Shown piece by piece: positions 61,101 to 64,000 of a stretch of 64,000 bases of DNA. Both the position numbers and the translations under genes were made by a program. The DNA is from Phylloscopus collybita (lineage: Eukaryota; Chordata; Aves; Passeriformes; Phylloscopidae): assembly GCA_027886175.1 (NCBI GenBank), contig JAJNNQ010000026.1, positions 21,110,001 to 21,174,000 of the forward strand, in the 5' to 3' direction. Positions within the stretch are counted from its first letter, which is position 1, and every line of letters begins with the position of its first letter. Under the pieces are notes generated by a model. It saw nothing but the letters and a program-made list of their open reading frames with translations, was not told the DNA's origin and searched no databases.

Positions 61101-63584
61101 GGTTTGTTTTTTTTTTTTAAATAGTGCAGTTCATATGCCACTTTTGAGATTCTTAACAATTAAGTGTTCAAACAAAAAAAAAAATCTATATATCTGTAAT
61201 TCAAGATACTGTAGCACCTGCAACCACATTTATGTTGGGTCCTGATCACTCCTTTCTTAGCTTTCTTCTGCATACCTGGTAATAGCTGGCCGTTGATTAT
61301 GTTGGGAGTCCCAAGGTGGTGCTTTAGCTGAGCTTTGGGTGAAGCCGTTGGTCTGCTGCCACCCCAATCCATCTATAATTTCCTCAGAAAAATAAGTTAA
61401 AGCTTTGAAGTTGTCAGTGAGATTTCTCTTGAATCACAGATCTGTTCATGTCAGTGTATGACAGATTGTTCTATTCAGAACAGGGCCTTTTTGTTTTATT
61501 TTTAAATTTAAGTTTTGCAGTATTGAGAAGATATGTGTGACAGCCAGTGCTAGGTACTTTTGTTAGTATTATGAAGGATTATGAATACTTTTAGACTTTT
61601 TTATATCTTTAAAAACTGTTTGAAGAAGAAAAACACTGCTTACTGAATTGGTAGGTCTTGTGTCCTGAATTCAGTTCTCTCCCTCTCGCCTTCTGGGTGA
61701 TGGGAATTTAGATGAATCTAGGAACTTCGTTTTTCATAGATTTGGCTTCCCCAAGTCTTTATTTTCCTTGGCATGAGGAGCTTTCAAGTGAGAAGCAGAA
61801 TTACTGTCTTCTGCAGTACTGGAAATCATGACAGGCTGCTTGTGGTGTTCTTGGCTGTGTCTGCTGATAAAAGGTATCTTTTAAAAACATTTTTCTTTGA
61901 AGTTGCCCAAGCTGTTTCGCTTATTTAGGTGAGATGCCTGTGTAAACAGGCAAGTTGTCAAATGTGGCACGTCAGTCCTTCCTTGCCAATGATAAACAGT
62001 GGGAAATACTGTTTTAGTAGGTAGGAGTGGAAGGCCTGTTCCCTGGGTGAGACAAATCACCAACTAGGTGAAAATTTTGAATTCTTTGTCCACACACAGG
62101 AGAGTCACGAGACCAAGTGCTATTCACTGTGTTGTGGATTGTCAAACCTGATACGCAGTTGAGGGCATTCCCTGTTCGGTCATGTGGAAAGGTTGTCTTT
62201 TATGCATATAGTAGTTGGCTCATGTGGTGCTTAAGGTTATGGATATTGTGTCCGTTAAAAGGCTTTGGAAACAAATCTAAAATGTCCAGAATTCTAGTTT
62301 TACCTGCTGTAATGATAATCTTTTAGAAGGAAAGAGGGAGAAAGCTAACTCCGGAAAATAGCTGCCAATTGCTTTAAGTAGGAGTACCAGAAAACCTTAT
62401 TTTCTGAGGACTGAAAATAAGACTTAAAAATTTTTTAAAACTGCAGTTTCTTCTTAGAGCTTCTTTTTTTTTTGAACGCTTTTAAACTGAACCTTGTCAA
62501 AATGCTTATTTCTAATGACTGTGCTGTATCAGTGTTTTTAATATCAAACGTTGGAAGTTGGAGCTTTTTAGTACTGCAATCAGGATTAATCTGGTGGAAG
62601 ATCAGATGTCATATTTTTTAGTTCATGAGCTTGAGACTTGGTTTCTTCAGCATAAAATTCTCATGAGCAGAGCATCATTTACCGATGTTTATTTTTTAGT
62701 ACTTGTAATGTCAGACCGAGTTTGACCAGTAGAGGGCAATAGGTAAATGCCTGCATACGTGCTGTGCTCGGCAACTCCTGCTGGGATCAGGTCGGTAGGT
62801 GGTTTTGGTTAGGATTTCTGTTTTGTTTTTCCAGTGGTGGTGACGAGAACAAACTTCTGGACCCAGCTGTACACAGAAAGTACTGCAGCATTGCTTAATT
62901 ACAGTTCTTGGACTTCTCTCCATCCTTCTTTTGGTTTCCCCATCTCGTTTCCCCTTCTGCACAGGTGGCATTGCGAATCCTCAGAGATCAAACTATCCAA
63001 AGGATTACTAAGGATTTCTTGAGCAGCAAAGAGTTAAAACAAATCCTAAACAAAGATATTTGAAATCCCTCACACAAATACACTTTCACAGACTTCCTTC
63101 AGCCTTCTCTTTTCTATAGAACTGCTGATTTTCAGCTTGAAATATACTTCTCAGGATAGTGCATGGACAAAAGCAACCGGCTATAACGATCTTGTAATTA
63201 TTAGTGACATGTCTTAACAGTTACCTGAAGAGCATTATAGTCCTTACGATTGTATCTCTTGCTAATCTTACGTGCTGTATTGTCTGACAACTCTCAACAT
63301 TTGTTTTTTAGTCTGAAACTCAGAGCAGCAGTGCTGTGGCTGGCCAGGAGCGTACTCCAGCTGTGTCCAGCACCACCACCTCGATGAGTCCCCGGCAGCG
63401 CCGTGCGCAGCAGCAGAGCCAGAGACGCGCCCCAGCTTCGACCGACTTTAACCGGGCACAGCAGCCCAGAGTCAACACCAACCACACGGGCTCAACCGTG
63501 CTCATTGTCCTGCTGACCTTCGCGCTGGCAGCTCTCATATTTCGTAGAATATGTTTGGCTAACGAGTATGTATTTGAGTTATAA
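37162..63584 (+). CDS. UBE2J1: Ubiquitin-conjugating enzyme E2 J1 (UBC6-type, ER tail-anchored), complete, 8 coding exons
   Basis: Joined coding exons are 37162-37192, 46323-46396, 48110-48241, 48811-48895, 50334-50439, 52334-52463, 56256-56387 and 63312-63584, giving 320 residues (human 318) and a TAA stop. UBE2J1 transfers ubiquitin from E1 to substrates or E3 ligases at the cytosolic face of the ER in ER-associated degradation. The UBC fold occupies about residues 10-165. The J family's TANGRF sequence (79-84) stands where most E2s have HPN, and the catalytic Cys is residue 91 (KKICLSISGHH). Ser184 in RQISFK, a stress-phosphorylated site in human, is kept. A Ser/Pro/Gln-rich linker (about 187-290) precedes a C-terminal hydrophobic segment (about 292-307) followed by FRR, the tail anchor. 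The linker exon is diverged from mammals; the final residues EYVFEL are two shorter than human EYIFDFEL. The start ATG has G at -3 and +4. Confidence 0.98.
41488..41575 (+). mobile_element. Avian LTR-like 5' fragment
   Basis: The block TGTCCTGGTC..GGCTGGGAT.GAGTTAATTTTCTTCCTAGTAGCTG closely resembles the beginning of a widespread avian endogenous-retrovirus LTR, including the terminal TG. The similarity fades after about 85 bp and no partner LTR or internal genes are seen. It is treated as an isolated remnant. Family assignment is from memory of the motif only. Confidence 0.6.
41740..41881 (+). repeat. A-rich and T-rich homopolymer tracts
   Basis: A run of 15 or more A residues at about 41738 and a run of about 20 T at 41862-41881 lie within 130 bp of each other in UBE2J1 intron 1. 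No element body between them is recognised. Confidence 0.75.
42854..42884 (+). other. Perfect 13-bp hairpin with 5-nt loop
   Basis: ATGAATTCTCAAA at 42854-42866 is the exact reverse complement of TTTGAGAATTCAT at 42872-42884, separated by TGAAG. The pairing extends outward with CTGA / TTCAG through one bulged base. It lies in UBE2J1 intron 1 and is shorter than a usual microRNA precursor. Confidence 0.8.
44045..44440 (-). mobile_element. CR1 LINE 3' fragment, antisense (first of two)
   Basis: On the + strand: tttgggttggtggggatctttaaaggtcatgtagttcagc and then ggcagggacacctt, aggcatccacaacctctctgggcaac, ttgttccagtgtctca and ctgaacaaccccagccctcagcc. These are the CR1 blocks in reverse order of the element, so the element reads on the minus strand. 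A minus-strand ORF at 44105-44302 is a remnant of the reverse-transcriptase tail. Confidence 0.9.
44441..44790 (-). mobile_element. CR1 LINE 3' fragment, antisense (second of two)
   Basis: A second copy of the CR1 3' end begins immediately after the first: gaatcatggaataatagaaac, tggagggcaccttaaaggtc, catgccatgggcagggacacc, gaccaagttgctcagctcc and acggggcatccacagcctc on the + strand. Both copies lie in the same orientation, head to tail, giving a tandem or nested CR1 insertion. Confidence 0.9.
46323..46396 (+). CDS. UBE2J1: UBE2J1 coding exon 2
   Basis: Encodes the rest of codon 11 to residue 35 (AVKRLMKEAAELKDP to AQPLE). It forms the N-terminal helix of the UBC fold, identical to human in this part. 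Donor GAG|GTTTGT, exit phase 0. Confidence 0.98.
46397..48109 (+). other. UBE2J1: UBE2J1 intron 2
   Basis: 1.7 kb. It contains two identical TTAACATGTTCCC units 20 bp apart (47064 and 47084) followed by GAGCATGTTC, described as a finding. A stretch of T and C precedes the GGCATTTTAG acceptor. Nothing else is recognised. Confidence 0.93.
48110..48241 (+). CDS. UBE2J1: UBE2J1 coding exon 3
   Basis: Encodes residues 36-79, from DNLFEWHFTVRGPPDSDFDG to IILLT. It forms the central beta sheet of the UBC domain with the conserved PPEYPMKPPS block. Donor ACG|GTAAGT, phase 0. Confidence 0.98.
48242..48810 (+). other. UBE2J1: UBE2J1 intron 3
   Basis: A 569-bp intron ending in TTTCTTTGAAG. No repeat or gene is recognised. 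Confidence 0.95.
48811..48895 (+). CDS. UBE2J1: UBE2J1 coding exon 4 with catalytic cysteine
   Basis: Encodes residues 80-107 and one base of codon 108. It carries ANGRF (after Thr79), the catalytic Cys91 in KKICLSISGHH, and PETWQPSWS, hallmark of the Ubc6-type E2s. Ends AGTA|GTAAGT. Confidence 0.98.
48953..48990 (+). repeat. A-rich (AAAAAAC)n tract
   Basis: Poly-A followed by AAAAAAC units ending in AAAACC, in UBE2J1 intron 4. No preceding SINE body is visible. Confidence 0.85.
49993..50017 (+). repeat. C17-T8 homopolymer pair
   Basis: Seventeen consecutive C (49993-50009) followed directly by eight T. It lies about 320 bp upstream of UBE2J1 exon 5, similar in distance to the C23 run before RRAGD exon 5. 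Exact run length may be affected by sequencing error. Confidence 0.9.
50334..50439 (+). CDS. UBE2J1: UBE2J1 coding exon 5
   Basis: Encodes residues 108-142 and two bases of codon 143 (IRTALLAIIGFMPTKGEGAI to ERRALAK). It completes the C-terminal helices of the UBC domain; nearly identical to human. Donor GAA|GTAAGT. Confidence 0.98.
50440..52333 (+). other. UBE2J1: UBE2J1 intron 5
   Basis: 1.9 kb dominated by a sense CR1 fragment (about 50915-51850). The acceptor is TTTGTGGGCAG with a weak polypyrimidine tract. An AT-rich TA/AATAGT patch at about 51640-51705 lies inside the CR1. Confidence 0.93.
50915..51850 (+). mobile_element. CR1 LINE fragment including the end of the reverse-transcriptase ORF, sense
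   Basis: Recognisable CR1 blocks occur in order: gtggacaaagggaaggcagt, cctggtgtcagtactggagc, atttagtgtcattaatgacc, gaaagtttgctggtgatccaaaactggg and cagcctggagatgagaaggt. Frameshifts and stops break the reverse-transcriptase reading frame. It is the longest CR1 in the window and lacks a clear 3' terminal repeat. Confidence 0.8.
52334..52463 (+). CDS. UBE2J1: UBE2J1 coding exon 6
   Basis: Encodes residues 143-186, from SQDFCCEMCGTSMKTALLPL to ELARQISFK. The CxxC-like pair (FCCEMCG) and Ser184 match human. Donor AAG|GTGAAA, phase 0. Confidence 0.98.
52503..52570 (+). repeat. A-rich (AAAAC)n tract
   Basis: Degenerate AAAAC/AACCCC-type repeat immediately after UBE2J1 exon 6 donor. The exon 6 frame reads through it, but the GT donor and the human splice position argue that it is intronic. 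Confidence 0.8.
54800..55015 (+). mobile_element. CR1 LINE 3' fragment, sense
   Basis: Ordered CR1 remnants: ctttggagatgctcaaaact, attggaccagggacatctag, aggtccattccagtctaaat and a terminal gtaattctgtg. Diverged and 5'-truncated. Confidence 0.75.
56256..56387 (+). CDS. UBE2J1: UBE2J1 coding exon 7 (linker)
   Basis: Encodes residues 187-230 between TGTAG and ACG|GTATGG, entry and exit phase 0. Only AEVNSS at the start and NHS resemble the human exon; the rest is a Ser/Pro/Ala-rich low-complexity linker of 44 residues. It connects the UBC domain to the tail-anchor region. Confidence 0.92.
58868..59000 (+). repeat. T-rich low-complexity tract with TTTG units
   Basis: About 130 bases of T runs with interspersed TTTG and TTTTC units. 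It generates long Phe/Val-rich and Lys-rich ORFs on the two strands that are not genes. Confidence 0.9.
62965..63063 (+). CDS. Candidate alternative terminal exon of UBE2J1
   Basis: A strong polypyrimidine tract and CTGCACAG end at 62964. In phase 0, the exit phase of UBE2J1 exon 7, the sequence is open for 32 codons and stops with TGA at 63061-63063. The peptide is helical-looking and charged (VALRILRDQTIQRITKDFL and so on), unlike the exon 8 tail anchor, and I do not recognise it. Splicing to it would give an E2 without the ER anchor. A 32-codon open stretch is expected by chance in a substantial minority of frames, and no nearby AATAAA is seen, so support is weak. Confidence 0.2.
   Translation: MALRILRDQTIQRITKDFLSSKELKQILNKDI
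63312..63584 (+). CDS. UBE2J1: UBE2J1 coding exon 8 with tail anchor and stop
   Basis: Encodes residues 231-320 and the TAA at 63582-63584, after TTTTTTAG. The conserved block SMSPRQRRAQQQSQRR is present, then the hydrophobic anchor (TVLIVLLTFALAALIF) and FRRICLANEYVFEL. The exon is GC-richer than the flanking intron, as in mammals. Confidence 0.98.
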   Translation, partial: SETQSSSAVAGQERTPAVSSTTTSMSPRQRRAQQQSQRRAPASTDFNRAQQPRVNTNHTGSTVLIVLLTFALAALIFRRICLANEYVFEL

Positions 63585-64000
63585 GGTTGCTTGTCCTAAC
63601 AGCAGTGACTTGAAGGCTTCACTGAACATTCTGTATTGGCTAAGACATGAGAACTGTTTACAAAGGTTACTTTTTGTATTTACGCTTAAATCCTTATGAA
63701 TGTTAATTTACCTACAGATACATTACTTGTAAGAAAAGCAAAGTTGGACATGTAAGCTCCAAACATGAGTTTGGAGTGCCCACTAGATACTTGGAGAAAC
63801 AGTGCAGTGGAATAGTAACATTAAGGCATGTGGGATGGGACTAAATTTCAGTAATTTATAAACTAGAACAAGACAATTTTTAAAAAATGGTTGATTCAAT
63901 TTTTTATGGGGCATAAATGCCCATATAAATACTCCATCTAAGTTAGTATAAGATTTGACATCGGAGACGACATTATAAAATGAAACACTACTATGTGTTT
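63585..64000 (+). other. UBE2J1: UBE2J1 3' UTR, incomplete
   Basis: AT-rich sequence after the stop codon with no AATAAA before the window ends. The polyadenylation site is therefore probably beyond the right edge. Nothing else is recognised. Confidence 0.7.

Larger units (their letters stand above)
56388..63311 (+). other. UBE2J1: UBE2J1 intron 7
   Basis: 6.9 kb, the second longest UBE2J1 intron. It contains a T-rich tract at about 58868-59000 and, near its end, two strong acceptor-like sequences (AG at about 62834 and 62964) ahead of short ORFs, treated as a possible alternative terminal exon. The remaining sequence is AT-rich without recognised genes. Confidence 0.9.

Noticed and set aside
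62836..62900. Short protein-like frame after the first acceptor in intron 7 (GGDENKLLDPAVHRKY...)
   Set aside because: It is not in the phase that UBE2J1 exon 7 supplies; in the supplied phase there is a stop at the third codon.

Overview
This is vertebrate nuclear DNA, most likely from a bird. Genes are split by spliceosomal introns (GT..AG), and the introns are AT-rich and hold old CR1-type LINE 3' fragments, several still carrying the bird CR1 3' consensus. There are three GC-rich CpG islands at promoters. A short fragment at about 41488 resembles a common avian LTR start. No operons, bacterial genes, CRISPR arrays or tRNA/rRNA genes are visible.

Two complete coding sequences can be assembled exon by exon on the + strand. 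RRAGD (RagD GTPase) has 7 coding exons between 6486 and 25007 and gives 400 residues, the same length as the human protein; all splice phases join cleanly. UBE2J1 (tail-anchored ER ubiquitin-conjugating enzyme of the Ubc6 type) has 8 coding exons between 37162 and 63584 and gives 320 residues. Each starts in a CpG island (about 6015-7100 and 36740-37440). A third CpG island at about 1500-2080 lies next to a strong minus-strand splice donor (GT at 1312/1311) and looks like the promoter and first exon of a divergent gene. From the RRAGD/UBE2J1 neighbourhood known in other vertebrates this is probably ANKRD6, but no ANKRD6 coding exon is inside the window.

Layout: 1-1312 intron of the minus-strand gene; 1313-2080 its first exon and promoter; 2119-2700 antisense CR1; 2701-5630 intergenic; 5630-5980 sense CR1 abutting the RRAGD island; 6015-25007 RRAGD; 25008-36740 RRAGD 3' UTR plus intergenic DNA with a CR1 and several unassigned stretches; 36740-63584 UBE2J1; 63585-64000 UBE2J1 3' UTR running off the window.

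Functionally the two genes are separate. RagD acts with RagA/B at the lysosome in amino-acid signalling to mTORC1 and TFEB/TFE3. UBE2J1 acts at the ER membrane in degradation of misfolded proteins. The observations most worth testing are a UPRE-type element 108-115 bp upstream of the UBE2J1 start codon, a perfect TATA box inside RRAGD intron 1, a GTGAC/GTCAC cluster in the RRAGD promoter, and a possible alternative UBE2J1 terminal exon at 62965-63063 that would remove the membrane anchor. I did not find a convincing new biological system; these are regulatory and isoform hypotheses in an otherwise ordinary avian locus.
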